A stretch of 64,000 bases of DNA from Henckelia pumila (lineage: Eukaryota; Streptophyta; Magnoliopsida; Lamiales; Gesneriaceae). Within the stretch, counting starts at the first letter, position 1. Each line of letters begins with the position of its first letter. The translations under genes and the position numbers were made by a program. Location of the stretch: NCBI RefSeq assembly GCF_033568475.1, contig NC_133120.1, forward strand, positions 80,452,151 to 80,516,150, given 5' to 3'. Below, one piece after another: positions 48,881 to 59,359 of the stretch. The notes beneath the pieces were generated by a model that saw only the letters and a program-made list of their open reading frames with translations, did not search any database and was not told the origin of the DNA.

Positions 48881-49930
48881 CTAGGCGAGAGCTGCAGTGA
48901 ACTCATGCATGTATGTCATATGTGCTTGCATCATCTTCCACTGCTTCTTCATCTGAGCAATCACAACCTTAGAATCATCAAGAGTAGAATAATCACTGAC
49001 CGGATGCGACGGTAATGACATAGGTGCATCCAAATGGGGAGGTGCTGGCTCAAAGTGTGGTAGTGGCTCAGAGGGTTGCGGTGGTTCAGCTGCCTGTTCA
49101 GAAGTACTGGCCGCCTTCTTTTTCTTATCCCGTCTCAGTGCACCAGTAATTCTTATAGGACCTCATATCGGAAGAAGCTGCTCCGTATCATCCCACACAA
49201 CACCGGCTAACCGGCAAAGTTGACTAATCAAGGACGAGTGGGGTAAACTAATAGTCGAGGAACCCCTAACTGCAGCAATAATAGACTCCTGAATCACCCT
49301 CCCAGCATCAACAGATTTTCCAGTCACAATGCAGTACACAAGACCAGCTCTAACCTTAGTCACATCGGATGTATGCTCAGATGGAAACATTCTAGCAGCC
49401 ACAAACTCATGTCAATTATTTGGTTCTCTTCTAAGAAAGATGAATGAAAATGTAACAGCTTCATCCTTCGCATTCCTCTTCCATTCCGCCCCATCCTAAC
49501 ACAAAGTCTGAAGTACAAGATTATCTGAAAATGACTCATTCTTGAATATCTGGTACTCATCCTCTTCAATGTCCAAGTCCGGCATGCCATACAGACTATT
49601 AATCGTACTCCTATCAAAAGCCACCAATTTTCCTCGAACTCGAACTTTCATATTAATATCTTTGACCATCAAATTTGCATAGAACTCATGAATCAACGAT
49701 ATAACAGCATCCGGCGGACTCCTGAAAAATGTCTCCCAACCTCTTCTCTCAGCTTCAATTAATGCCAGAGCATCACACTCTCTCAAGCTCATTCCCCTTT
49801 CTTTGTGCATCTCTTTCTCCATCACATCAATGTAGTATTCCTCTGTTGTGGCATTCCAAAATCTGTGTCGATCATATGGGGCAGCAGAGGACGAAGAAAG
49901 TGCTCCTTTCCCTTTGGTTTTCGGAGGCAT
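48881..49930 (-). pseudogene. Plant-transposon-protein-like ORF of the Athila-like element, three in-frame stops
   Basis: One continuous minus-strand frame starts MPPKTKGKGALSSSS and ends in HEFTAALA at a TAG (48881-48883). Parts recognisable from the putative plant transposon protein family include YDRHRFWNATTEEYY, SLRECDALALIEAERRGW and KVRVRGKLVAFDRSTINSLY. The C-terminal half has a Lys-rich then Pro-rich segment and a helical end (VVIAQMKKQWKMMQAHMTYM). Stops interrupt it after TLC (TAG), after REPNN (TGA) and after EQLLPI (TGA). In related elements this ORF lies in the env-like position after pol. Its function is unknown. Confidence 0.75.
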
Positions 49931-50428
49931 TGTAACACAATAATTCAACTCAAATCAAATGCCTCAAACAATGCACTAAACTCCAACAAGTTCCAGCAAC
50001 GTTCAAACACAACTTTAACTCAAGCAATTCAACAAACACTTGGTATGCACGAAGTCGATGATATCGAAATTCAATGGCATCAAACGTTCTTCACACCACC
50101 ATTCAAACAACCCAACAGCCTCAAATCACAAAATTTAACACGACTCAAATGTAATAGAGAAAATTTCATCTTTTGTACCATTCAAGAAGAAAATTTTCCA
50201 AATCCTCCAAGATGCCCCTATTCTGTGCGAGCATGGATGGATGGAGCAAGAACAAATTCTGAGAATCTCGGCCTAATGAAAATCAAAATCCCAGAGATGG
50301 TGATATTTTGTTGAGTGGAAGATTTACGATGGCAAGATCGTGCGAGAGTGTGAGATTTAAACAGAGCCTGGAAACGAGCAGACTGGAGTGCGCCTTTGAC
50401 CCTCTGAAGCAGAAATAAAACATTAAGT

Positions 50429-50635
50429 GCGCGATAGCGCTTGAGCTTGCGCGATTAACAAGTGCGATATCGCTGGAGATTGTGCGGTTGAGATGCGCGA
50501 TAGCGCTTGTGTGGGAGCGGTTCAGGAGCGCGTTAGCGCTTGCTTAGGCGCAGTTGAGAGAGCGCGATAGCGCCTTGGGCTGTGCTGTTAACATGCGCAA
50601 TAGCGCAAGCCCTTCTGAGCTCGATAACACTTAAT
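50429..50635. repeat. GC-rich tandem array, about six units of 33 bp with palindromic cores
   Basis: Cores at about 50429 (GCGCGATAGCGCTTG), 50463 (GCGATATCGCTG), 50494 (GCGCGATAGCGCTTG), 50527 (GCGCGTTAGCGCTTG), 50561 (GCGCGATAGCGCC) and 50593 (GCGCAATAGCGCAAG) are spaced 31-34 bp apart. Each is close to self-complementary. The array stands out in very AT-rich surroundings and lies between the protease remnant and the transposon-protein ORF. Confidence 0.88.
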
Positions 50636-50941
50636 GTAGCGCTTTTGGTATAGCTTCAATGCGTAGAGTGTGCGCGGCCGCGGGAGAGTCATGAGCGAGC
50701 GCGCATAACTCTCTGCGGGCAGACTTCTAAAATCCTGAAAAAATCAAAAATTTATAATATTAAGCCTCCAAAATTCCCAACAATGCATTTAAAAAACAAA
50801 AATTAACTAAAGAACAAAAACAAAATTAAAGCAGAAATTGAATAAAAATAGAAAAGAAATAAAAATAAAATAAAACAAAAAATTTGGGTTGCCTCCCAAA
50901 AAGCGCTTGGTTTATAGTCGTCAGCCCGACTTTCATCGGTG

Positions 50942-51565
50942 TTAAGTTTTCCCTTTTTCTTTCACACGCCAAATAAATTCCACGAACCGCCTTTTAAATT
51001 TTGCTTTCTTTTTCGTGGCTTTTGTTGTTGAATTTGGCGTGTTCTTCTTTGATAAATCACCCGCGATATCAGCATTTTGACGACCTTTCAACTTCACAAC
51101 CGGCTCGATTAAGCACAATTCTTCAACGGGTGGACCAGGTGTCTTCATGAATATGTTAAAAATTACTCTTTCGTCTTCCACACTCATCGATAATTCACCC
51201 TTCTTGACATTTATTTTGGCATCAGCAGTAGCCAAAAACGGTCGTCCAAAAATCAGCGGAGTACCATGATCCGCTTCAATATCCAAAATCACAAAATCCG
51301 CTGGAAAGATGAATTTATCAACCTTAACTAGAATATCTTCAACAATTCCTAGTGGGTAAGTAATGCTCTGATCCGCCAACTGCAACAAAATCATAGTAGA
51401 TTTTATCTCTCCCAGCTCCAAGGCCCTGTAAATAGATAATGGCATTAAGTTAATACTGGCCCCTAAATAACAAAGTGCAGTAGTAAAATGTGAACCACCA
51501 ATAGAACAAGGAATAGTAAAACTCCCTGGATCCTTAAGCTTTTGTGGCATCTTCTTTTGAAGCAC
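50942..51565 (-). pseudogene. Athila-like aspartic protease remnant
   Basis: Retroviral-type protease domain: CYLGASINLMPLSIYRALEL, ILLQLADQSITYPLGIVEDI, FVILDIEADHGTPLIFGRPF. In Athila proteases the first motif is Asp-Leu-Gly-Ala-Ser; here Asp is replaced by Tyr, so the catalytic residue is gone. The frame is separated from gag by a TAG (in place of a Tyr codon after EQMPN) and by a further shift between 51565 and 51645. It runs into a Lys-rich tail (TTKATKKKAKFKRRFVEFIW) and stops at 50942, with no RT following. Confidence 0.88.
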
Positions 51566-51644
51566 CGCATTCTTCCGTTAGATTCACAACTTAATTCTCG
51601 AGCAGCCTCCTCTTCTTGGACATCACCTCCTTGATGGACTTCGC

Positions 51645-53192
51645 CTAATTTGGCATTTGCTCCAAAGCATCAGCAAATGGGATGTTGATGTGAATTTTCT
51701 TGAAAATCTCCAAAAATTTGGAGAACTGCTCATCTAAAGCTTTTTTCTTGAACCTCTGCGGATAGGGCAGTGGAGGCTTGTACATCGATTTTGGCTCAAG
51801 TTCAGGCTCCTTCTTCTCGACTTCCTTATCTTCAACTACAGCTTTTTTAGTCCTCTCAAATGACTGGATTTCTTCTCTATCTACTTGCTTTCCACTCCTC
51901 AATATGATAGCATTGCATTGCTCCTTCGGATTTACCTCTGTGTTGCTTGGGAATTGACCGCGATTATGATCTTTCAGTGCGTTTGCCAACTGCCCAATGC
52001 TAGTCTCTATGGATTGAAGTACAACACCCATGTTGGCCATGTGCGTCTCCAACTTGTCAAGACGAGACTCAGTTCTCGTCATCCTCTTACCTGATTCATG
52101 CACAAAGGTACTAACCACATCCTCCAAAGATAACTTACCATCACCCTTATTAGTATTGTTAGCATATGAAAAATTTTCATTATTCCACAAATTAGGGTGA
52201 AAAGTATTTGGAACAGGATTACCTCTGTAAGCTCCATAACCTCGGTAGCCATTAGGATTAATATAATTAACTTCCTCTGGGGTATGTGATCTTTCAACTC
52301 CAATTGAATCTGCAACATTAATCTTATTCAAAGAAGCTACCTGTGTAGTTAGTGCAGATAATTGAGCAGTGATGGATGTGAGAGGATCCACTGCATACAC
52401 TCCAGCTGGCTTCTTGACTCCCGTACACTCAAATGGCCATTGAAAACTGTTGATCGTTATCTGCTCCAACATATCATAGGCCTGTACATGGTCCTTTGCA
52501 AAAATAGTACCTCCAGCTGCAGAATCCACATTCATCCTTGTAGGCGCATTCAGTCCGTTGTAAAACCACTCGATTTGTTCCCAATCTGCAAAATTGTGGT
52601 TAGGACAACGTCTAAGTAATTCTTTGTACCTTTTCCATGCCTCGTAGAGCTGTTCAGAATCCATATGCCTGAATGTGCTGATCTCAATCTTCAGTTGGGT
52701 GGATTTGGCAGGTGAAAAATATTTTGCAAGAAATTTTTCTGCCATCCCCTCAAAAGTAGTGATGCTTCCTAGCGGCAGTGACTGCAACCAACTCCTTGCT
52801 TGATCCCTGAGAGAAAACGGAAACAAGCGTAAACGAATAATATCCTCAGATACACCATTAATTTTTATCGTATCAGTAATTTTTAAGAAGGTCCGCAGGT
52901 GCAGGTGACGATTAGCAGTGACACTCCCATTAAATTGGTTTGATTGCACCATGTTGATGAACGCCGGCTTCAGTTCAAAATTGTTGGCGTTTATGGTCCC
53001 TCGAGCGATTCCAGAATAGTGAGCCTGGATCGTCGGCTTGAAGTGATCTCTGATTGGCACCAGGGGATCTTGTTGTGCTTCTTCTTCAGCCATTCTCCTT
53101 AATTTTTCTCTTCTCGCTCTTCTTAAAGCACGTGCAGTGCGCTCGATCTCCGGGTTAAAAAGTAATGAATTCGCACTTTGAGATCGTCGCAT
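51645..53192 (-). CDS. Athila-like Ty3/gypsy gag (intact frame, 515 aa)
   Basis: Capsid protein of the element, the only long intact retrotransposon frame in the window. It starts MRRSQSANSLLFNPEIERTA. The gag core includes LRLFPFSLRDQARSWLQSLP, AEKFLAKYFSPAKS, EQLYEAWKRYKELLRRCPNH and WFYNGLNAPTRMNVDSAAGG. A predicted coiled region (ESRLDKLETHMANMGVVLQS) and PPLPYPQRFKKKALDEQFSK follow. In related elements gag continues into protease after EQMPN-Tyr; here a TAG ends it. An intact gag could in principle be packaged with help from an autonomous relative. Confidence 0.9.
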   Translation of the reverse strand: MRRSQSANSLLFNPEIERTARALRRARREKLRRMAEEEAQQDPLVPIRDHFKPTIQAHYSGIARGTINANNFELKPAFINMVQSNQFNGSVTANRHLHLRTFLKITDTIKINGVSEDIIRLRLFPFSLRDQARSWLQSLPLGSITTFEGMAEKFLAKYFSPAKSTQLKIEISTFRHMDSEQLYEAWKRYKELLRRCPNHNFADWEQIEWFYNGLNAPTRMNVDSAAGGTIFAKDHVQAYDMLEQITINSFQWPFECTGVKKPAGVYAVDPLTSITAQLSALTTQVASLNKINVADSIGVERSHTPEEVNYINPNGYRGYGAYRGNPVPNTFHPNLWNNENFSYANNTNKGDGKLSLEDVVSTFVHESGKRMTRTESRLDKLETHMANMGVVLQSIETSIGQLANALKDHNRGQFPSNTEVNPKEQCNAIILRSGKQVDREEIQSFERTKKAVVEDKEVEKKEPELEPKSMYKPPLPYPQRFKKKALDEQFSKFLEIFKKIHINIPFADALEQMPN

Positions 53193-53303
53193 AGACTGCA
53201 ATTAAAAATAAGAAGAAATTAATTAGTAACTTAAAATAAAATAAAAACTCTAAATTAAAATCTAGACTAATTGGTAACAAGACTAAAAAATAATCAAAAT
53301 TTA

Positions 53304-53322
53304 CTCCCCGGCAACGGCGCCA
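53304..53322 (-). promoter_or_regulatory. Athila-type primer-binding site
   Basis: Minus strand TGGCGCCGTTGCCGGGGAG, six bases inside the 5' LTR; the hallmark PBS of plant Athila elements. Confidence 0.9.
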
Positions 53323-53328
53323 AAAACT

Positions 53329-54734
53329 TGTTGTGAAAAATACTCGCAAGCGTACGAGTGTCAAGTTTTAATATAATGATAAAATCAAGTATCGATCCCA
53401 CAGAGTAAAATAAAAATATTCAGTGCTTGTAATTAAAATAGTTCAAACTTTATCTAGAAAATCAATATTCAAGAATTTTGCAGAATAATAAAATAATCAG
53501 ATGATTTTTTGATAGCACACACACAACTTTCAGAAATAATCAATCAGAGAAAAATGGTCTAGAGGTATAGATTTCATCTGGTTTCAACAACAATCAATCC
53601 TAATTAATTAATCTTCATGAATTTCAATGAATTAATAGCTAAGAACACTTAAGTGTATTATTTCCTCTCCCGAGTGCCGAATAAAATATATCAACTACAA
53701 TTCAATTCCAATATCCCTATTAAGAATCTAATTGCAATGATCAATTCAAAACAATGTTCTTTTTAAAAGCTTTGTTAAAATTATACACTCTCCCGAGCGA
53801 TATAAATAAATAACAGTGTATTTTCTATTGGTCTTATTCAAAATCTCCTCTCCCGAGTGCCAGATTTCAAATAAATATAACAAATCAATTATTGATCAGA
53901 TAATTTAAAAGACAATCAATTCTAGAAAAACAATTAATATAGAAGAAACTCAATTTAATAAAATCAAAAATTCATGAAAGTGTCTACATCAGGTTCCATC
54001 CGACCTCTAGACTATAAAAATTAGTTCATAATAAAATTCTGAATAAAACAATTCATATTCAAAAATCTAAACATATTCAGAATTAAATAAATAAAAGATA
54101 AAGAAAACAAATTCGTCGTCGACGCCGTGTTCGGTCTATCGATCTCCGTCTTTGTTCTTCAGATAAGCTCCAGATTCTTCAGAAATCAAGATCAAAACTC
54201 TGTTCTCTAATTTGTATGTGTGATTGTGTGTGGCAGCTCTCCCCTATTGTCTGATAAAAGAAACCTTTTTATAGCGTGGACAAAAGCCCATCAAAAAGCC
54301 CAATAAAATAGAAAGTTTCTTTCCCGATTAAAACACTAACAGCGACAGGCGGGCACTCCAGAAATCCAAGGCGGGCGCGCATGACCTTCTGTTCTCGATT
54401 CTTCAATTCTTCAGAGAAACTTGCGCGTTAGCTCTTCTTCAAGCGCTAAAAACAAGTGCTGACTTTCTTCAATCAATGCCCAATAGCAAAAGCCCAATTA
54501 CACTTCTCGTTTCTTTTATTCCTGGCTTCTCTTCTTTCTTCTTTTATTTTCTTTTTTCCATTGAATATTCTTCTACTAATTTCCCTTCTAAATTTTTATT
54601 TTCTTCTCTTTCCCACATAAATTCAATAATTCATTGTAATCACAAAAACAACAAAATAACGCATAACTCTGCTTGAAACAAATATTTAACAATTAAAATA
54701 ATATATAAATTAAGTGTATAAAATACACTTATCA
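53329..54734 (-). repeat. Athila-like 5' LTR (complete, 1406 bp)
   Basis: Minus strand starts TGATAAGTGTATTTTATACA, ends TTTTTCACAACA. TATA box CTATAAAAAGG at 54264-54274. AGCGCTAA-type GC-rich words occur near 54420-54455. Confidence 0.88.
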
Positions 54735-55381
54735 ATTATCATTTTTCAAAATAAAAATAAAATAGACACAAATTAATTTTAATATTTAGTGTTTATATAC
54801 ATAATATAAATCGAGTTGAATAATATATTTATATCATAAAAATTATGTTGTTAATCAATTAAAGATATTTTAAAAATAAAAAGTATAAAATAACATATAA
54901 ATCTTAATTTAGTATTAAATTTAAGATTAATTTATATTTTAAACCAAACTTCAATAAATTTTTTATTAAATCAAAATTTGCACACCCAATTTTTTTTTTT
55001 TGAAAAAAATTGAATAATATTTTTATATCATTCTAAAATTTGAGATAATGTATAAATAAGATTAAATTTTAATATCAAAATAAAATATTTTATTATTTAA
55101 TGTTTTATTTATATATGAATAAATATGTGAAATTTTTTAAAATCATTAAAATTTTAGTAGATAACAACAAAACCTATTACATTTGAGTTTTTTTTTAAGG
55201 TAAATCAAAATATATTATATAAGGAATGATATTATAAGGGTACATTTGTCTAATATTATATTAATTAGGTTAGGTGGAGTGTTATTAACACATTTTGGAG
55301 TGTGAATGAATAACACTCCTCTAATAATAATAATAATAATAAAGTCATTACTCAAGGTTTAATTTTAATTTTCATGGTTAC
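54735..55381. other. AT-rich spacer with a small hairpin
   Basis: No coding content; contains the hairpin at 55276-55319 and a short AAT run near 55322-55341. Confidence 0.6.
55276..55319. repeat. Perfect 11-bp inverted repeat (small hairpin)
   Basis: GGAGTGTTATT at 55276-55286 and AATAACACTCC at 55309-55319 are exact reverse complements around a 22-base loop. Resembles the decayed copy at 46279-46317. Confidence 0.75.
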
Positions 55382-56560
55382 TGTAGCGCAAAATTTTTTA
55401 TTTCTTGAAATTAAGAAATAAAAAATGGATACAAAGTGAATTTGAGAAATTAAATAAAGATTAGTAGATGCAATCTCTAAATAATCCCTTGATTTTTCTC
55501 TTCAATGACAATTTCTTGATCAATTTGAATTTTTTGAGTATTTGATCTTCTTGGAAGATGATTTGATGTCTTGAGATTTGATTTGATATCTTGATAAAGT
55601 TTATTCGATGGGTTAATATCTTGATATCGAATTAAACTTCAAAATTTGGAAAGAACGCGATAAACTCCTTGAATCACGCCTTGAAATTTGTTATTTTGAA
55701 TTTGATGAAGAACACGATCTTCTTGAATTCGATTTATTTGATGAAGAACACAAACTTATTGAATTTGATGAAGAACATGATTTTCTTGAATTTGATGAAA
55801 AACACAATCTTCTTGAATTTGATGAAGAACACGATCTTTTTGAATTTGATTTATTTGATGAAGAACACGATTTTCTTGAATTTGATGAAGAACACGATCT
55901 TCTTGAATTTGATTTATTTGATGAAGAACACGAACTTCTTGAATTTGATGAATAACACGATCTTCTTGAATTTGAATGAATTTAAATATATTTGAAGAAA
56001 GAACGCAATTAATCCCTTGAATCATACCTTGATCTTCTCGAATTTGATGATTTTGAAGAAGAACGCCTTGAATTGCGCCTTGAACTTCTTGAATATGACT
56101 TGAGAGAAAACTCTTGAATTCTTCTACTTCTTTGCTTCAGTCTTCTGAGTTGTGTTTTCTTCTTGGTCATCTGCCCCCTATTTATAGCTGAAATATGCAG
56201 ATTTTTACCATTTTTATTTGATGAGGTGTTGCAATTTGATTGACTCCTCCTGATTTATTTGGTGATTATCTTCCATTAATCACAAGATTTGATTTTAAAT
56301 ACTTAAAATATTAGTATTTCTTTCCATTTGGTTTAAGATTTGATTTTAAATACTAAAAATGTTAGTATTTTTTCCATTTGATACAAGATTCAATCTTGAT
56401 TTAAAATCTTGGTTTGATCACAAAATAAATTAAAATATCAATTAATTAACTATTTATTTTCTTAAAAATTTAATCTCCCAAAAAATAGCTAATTGTTTTA
56501 TTGATATTTAATTATTTTGTACTTGTCATATTTGAAGGTCGACAAATTTAATTGTCTACA
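55382..56560 (-). repeat. TR-GAG 3' LTR (1179 bp) with minisatellite
   Basis: Contains about ten units of GAATTTGATGAAGAACACGA-type repeats (about 55690-55975) and TATA box TATAAATAG on the minus strand at 56178-56186. Confidence 0.9.
55690..55975. repeat. Minisatellite in TR-GAG 3' LTR
   Basis: Units of roughly 24-27 bases (GAATTTGATGAAGAACACGA then TCTTCTT), some extended by GATTTATTT. Both strands stay open by periodicity; the resulting repetitive frames are not taken as genes. Confidence 0.9.
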
Positions 56561-56950
56561 AATGCATGGTCGAGACTTATTCATGATTGTTTTGGGAGTG
56601 AATAAGTCATGAAAATTTAGTTGCTGAAATTTGATCTCTGAGGTTGCACAAATCCTCATTCCAAAATTTCAATTTCAATATCTTCCAAATTTATTTCATG
56701 TGGATTTTTTTTATTGTGTTTAACTTTCACTGAAAATATAAAGTATATTAATATTTCATGTGAAAAGAAAACAACAAATTCATGACTGTACTCAAAATAT
56801 ATCTAAGTTGCCTACGTACCCAATACAGGGATCAAGTCATAACGTAGTTTAAAAATTTGATTGTTTGAGATGGGGGTGTCGTGCACAGTTTATACTCATG
56901 CGGGCCAGGAGTATCTATTTCTTAACCACCCTAGACTAGGTGGAAATTTA

Positions 56951-57110
56951 ATATTTTAGCCACATAAAATACCATAAGTGGGAGAAATACAGTTTAACCA
57001 CATGAATTCACTATTGGTGGGTTACATAACAGTTTATCCACGTGTAATACCTTTGGTGGAGTACATAGCAGTTTAACCACATGTAATACATTTGGTGGAT
57101 ATCGTTCACA
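56951..57110. repeat. 40-bp tandem repeat between TR-GAG gag and 3' LTR
   Basis: AGTTTAACCACATGAA (56991), AGTTTATCCACGTGTA (57031) and AGTTTAACCACATGTA (57070), each followed by a TTGGTGG-type word; about four units. ACAGTTTATACTCATGCGGG and ACAGTTTATACTTTTGTGGG flank the array. Confidence 0.85.
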
Positions 57111-58230
57111 GTTTATACTTTTGTGGGTCAGGAGTCTTGGTAAAATACTCATCCATTTTCTTGGAAATTTTTGTTTCTCTTGCTCTATGATATTCTTGAG
57201 TTGGAGGCCCTTTCGCTCCACTTGTAGCTATGCTCAACTCCATGTCATGGGCTCGAGTAGCTAATTCTTCAAATGCCTTTGGCTGGATTCCTTGAAGGAT
57301 ATATCGAAGTCCCCAATGCATACCTTGGATACACATCTCAACTGCAGAAGATTCGGACAATCGATCTTTGCAGTTAAGGCTCAAATTTCTCCATCGATTG
57401 ATAAAGTCAATTACGATTTCTTCTTTCCATTGTCGTGAGTTTGTTAGCTCAATCATGCTAACTACTCGTCGAGTACTATAGAAGCGATTGAGAAATTCTT
57501 GTTCGAGTTGTTTTCAACTATCAATTGAGCATGACTCCAGATCAGTGTACCAATCAAATGTGTTTCCTTTTAGTGAACGGACAAATTATTTGATTAAGTA
57601 ATCTTCGTATGCCCCAGCATTGTTACACGTTTCAATGAAATGAGCCATATGTTGTTTTGGGTTTCCTTTGCCATCAAATTGTTGAAACTTTGGAGGTTGA
57701 TAACCATTTGACATTATTAAGTTATCAATCCTTTGTGAATATGACTTGGCATAGATGAGAGATAGATTGGAGCATCCGTCAAGATTTTCTTTGATAGCAC
57801 CCATGATGAACTCTTTTAACTGGTCAAGAGGAACTGTACCATCTGATGAAAAATGTAAATATTTAGTATGTTTCTTTTTTTTCTTCAATGATGACTCAGT
57901 TCCATCATTAGTTTTATCTTGTTTTTCCACGTAACTTGCATCAGTATGGTTTATCTTGTCCATCAACTTTATAATTTGGGAGTTTTGTTCTTTAACATGT
58001 TTTGCAAGTCCCTCAATGGCCTTCGTCAAGTTTGCTATTTGATCTTCTAGAGTTATGGCATTTGTCACAATCACGCTTTCTATGTGAGAGTTCGGATGGG
58101 TCTCAAGGAAATGAGTTGCCTCCGAAGATACATGTAATTTCTTGGACATACTTCTCGTGATGACTCCAAGACTTCCAGTAGACTTCATTACAGAAATCTT
58201 CATGCTCGAGATATTTTCATTAGTAGACAT
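57106..58230 (-). pseudogene. TR-GAG gag-like frame with two in-frame stops
   Basis: One frame of about 375 codons, starting MSTNENISSMKISVMKSTGS. The N-terminal part is Ser/Lys-rich with a coiled segment (ITLEDQIANLTKAIEGLAKH). The retrotransposon gag core follows: [96 protein letters not shown] at 57586-57588 replaces a Gln codon, and TGA near 57517 replaces Trp. Both fit single transitions. No zinc knuckle, protease or RT follows. Confidence 0.88.
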
Positions 58231-58301
58231 GGCGGCTTAAAACTTTTTGGTGAAGAGAAAAGATGAAGGGTAGAGATGGTCCCACTTGGCATGCCAAAAT
58301 T

Positions 58302-59335
58302 TGTAGCGCAAAATTTTTTATTTATTGAAATTAAGAAATAGAAAATGGATACAAAGTGATGAGAAATTAAATAAATATTTGTGGATGCAATCTCTAAATA
58401 ATCCCTTGATTTTCGTCTTCAATGACAATTTCTTGATGGATTTGAATTTCTTGAGTATTTGATCTTCTTGGAAGACGATTTGATTTCTTGAGATTTGATT
58501 TGATGTATTGATAAAGTTAATTCGATGAGTTAACACCTTGATATCGAATTAAACTTCAAAATTTGGGAAGAACGCGATGAACTCCTTGAATCACGCCTTG
58601 AAATTTGTTATTTTCAATTTGATGAAGAACACGATCTTTTTGAATTCGATTTATTTGATGAAGAACACAAACTTATTGAATTTGATAAAGAACACGATCT
58701 TCTTGAATTTGATGAAGAACACGATCTTCTTGAATTTGATTTATTTGATGAAGAACAAGAACTTTTTGAATTTGATGAAGAACACGATCTTCTTGAATTT
58801 GAATGAATTTAAATATATTTGAATAAGAACGCAATTAATCCCTTGAATCACGCCTTGATCTTATCGAATTTGATGATTTTGAAGAAGAACGCCTTGAGTT
58901 GCGCCTTGAACTTCTTGAATATGACTTGATAGAAAACTCTTGAATTCTTCTACTCCTTTGCTTTAGTCTTCTGAGTTGTATTTTCTTCTTGGTCATCTGC
59001 CCCCTATTTATAGCTGAATGATGCAGATTTCTACCATTTTTATTTGATGAGGTGTCGCAATTTGATTGGCTCCTCCTGATTTATTTGGTGATTATCTTCC
59101 ATTAATCACAAGATTTGATTTTAAATACTAAAAATGTTAGTATTTTCTTTCATTTGATACAAGATCCAATCTTGATTTTAAAATCTTGGTTTGATCACAA
59201 AATATATTAAAATATCAATTAATTAACTATTTATTTTTTAGGAATTTAATCTCCCAAAAATAGCTAATTGTTTTATTGATATTTAATTATTTTGTACTTC
59301 CCATATATGAAGGTCGACAAATTTAATTGTCTACA
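58302..59335 (-). repeat. TR-GAG 5' LTR (1034 bp) with shorter minisatellite
   Basis: About seven minisatellite units (about 58615-58800); TATA box TATAAATAG on the minus strand at 59004-59012. Confidence 0.9.
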
Positions 59336-59343
59336 GATACCTA

Positions 59344-59359
59344 TAGAGCTGTCAAAACG
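59344..59359 (+). repeat. Possible hAT-like terminus
   Basis: TAGAGCTGTCAAAACG followed by GGGACGG/GGCGGGCC-type words resembles the end of plant hAT-type non-autonomous elements. I could not find the matching other end, so this is a solitary, low-confidence fragment. Confidence 0.3.

Larger units (their letters stand above)
46430..54734 (-). mobile_element. Non-autonomous Athila-like Ty3/gypsy retrotransposon (pol deleted)
   Basis: The 5' LTR is at 53329-54734 (1406 bp). The 3' LTR starts at 47112 and is readable only down to about 46430-46439, so roughly half of it is gone. The primer-binding site TGGCGCCGTTGCCGGGGAG (53304-53322) is the Athila type. The interior has gag (53192-51645), a protease remnant (51565-50942), then GGGAGGCAACCCA-like sequence (50884-50899) that in intact Athila elements lies after pol. 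RT, RNase H and integrase are absent. Next come a GC-rich array, a plant-transposon-protein ORF and a long non-coding 3' region with two G-rich purine tracts. Confidence 0.9.
55382..59335 (-). mobile_element. TR-GAG-type non-autonomous LTR retrotransposon
   Basis: Long direct repeats at 55382-56560 (1179 bp) and 58302-59335 (1034 bp), both bounded by TGTAG...CTACA, surround only 1.74 kb. The interior encodes a single gag-like frame on the minus strand and nothing else. TTTGGCATGCCAAGTGGGACC directly follows the 5' LTR. Flanks are GTTAC on the left and GATAC on the right, a 4-of-5 target duplication. This matches the TR-GAG class of gag-only plant elements. I see no purine-rich tract next to the 3' LTR. 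Confidence 0.88.

Noticed and set aside
49805-50314. 169-codon plus-strand frame
   Set aside because: Overlaps the transposon-protein ORF in antisense; composition is low-complexity and no domain is recognisable.
50429-50635. CRISPR-like array
   Set aside because: Units are contiguous degenerate tandem repeats without unique spacers, inside a plant retrotransposon.
55669-56025. Repetitive frames on both strands (KNTIFLNL-type and HQIQEDRVL-type peptides)
   Set aside because: Produced by a minisatellite whose unit is a multiple of three; open on both strands and located in an LTR.
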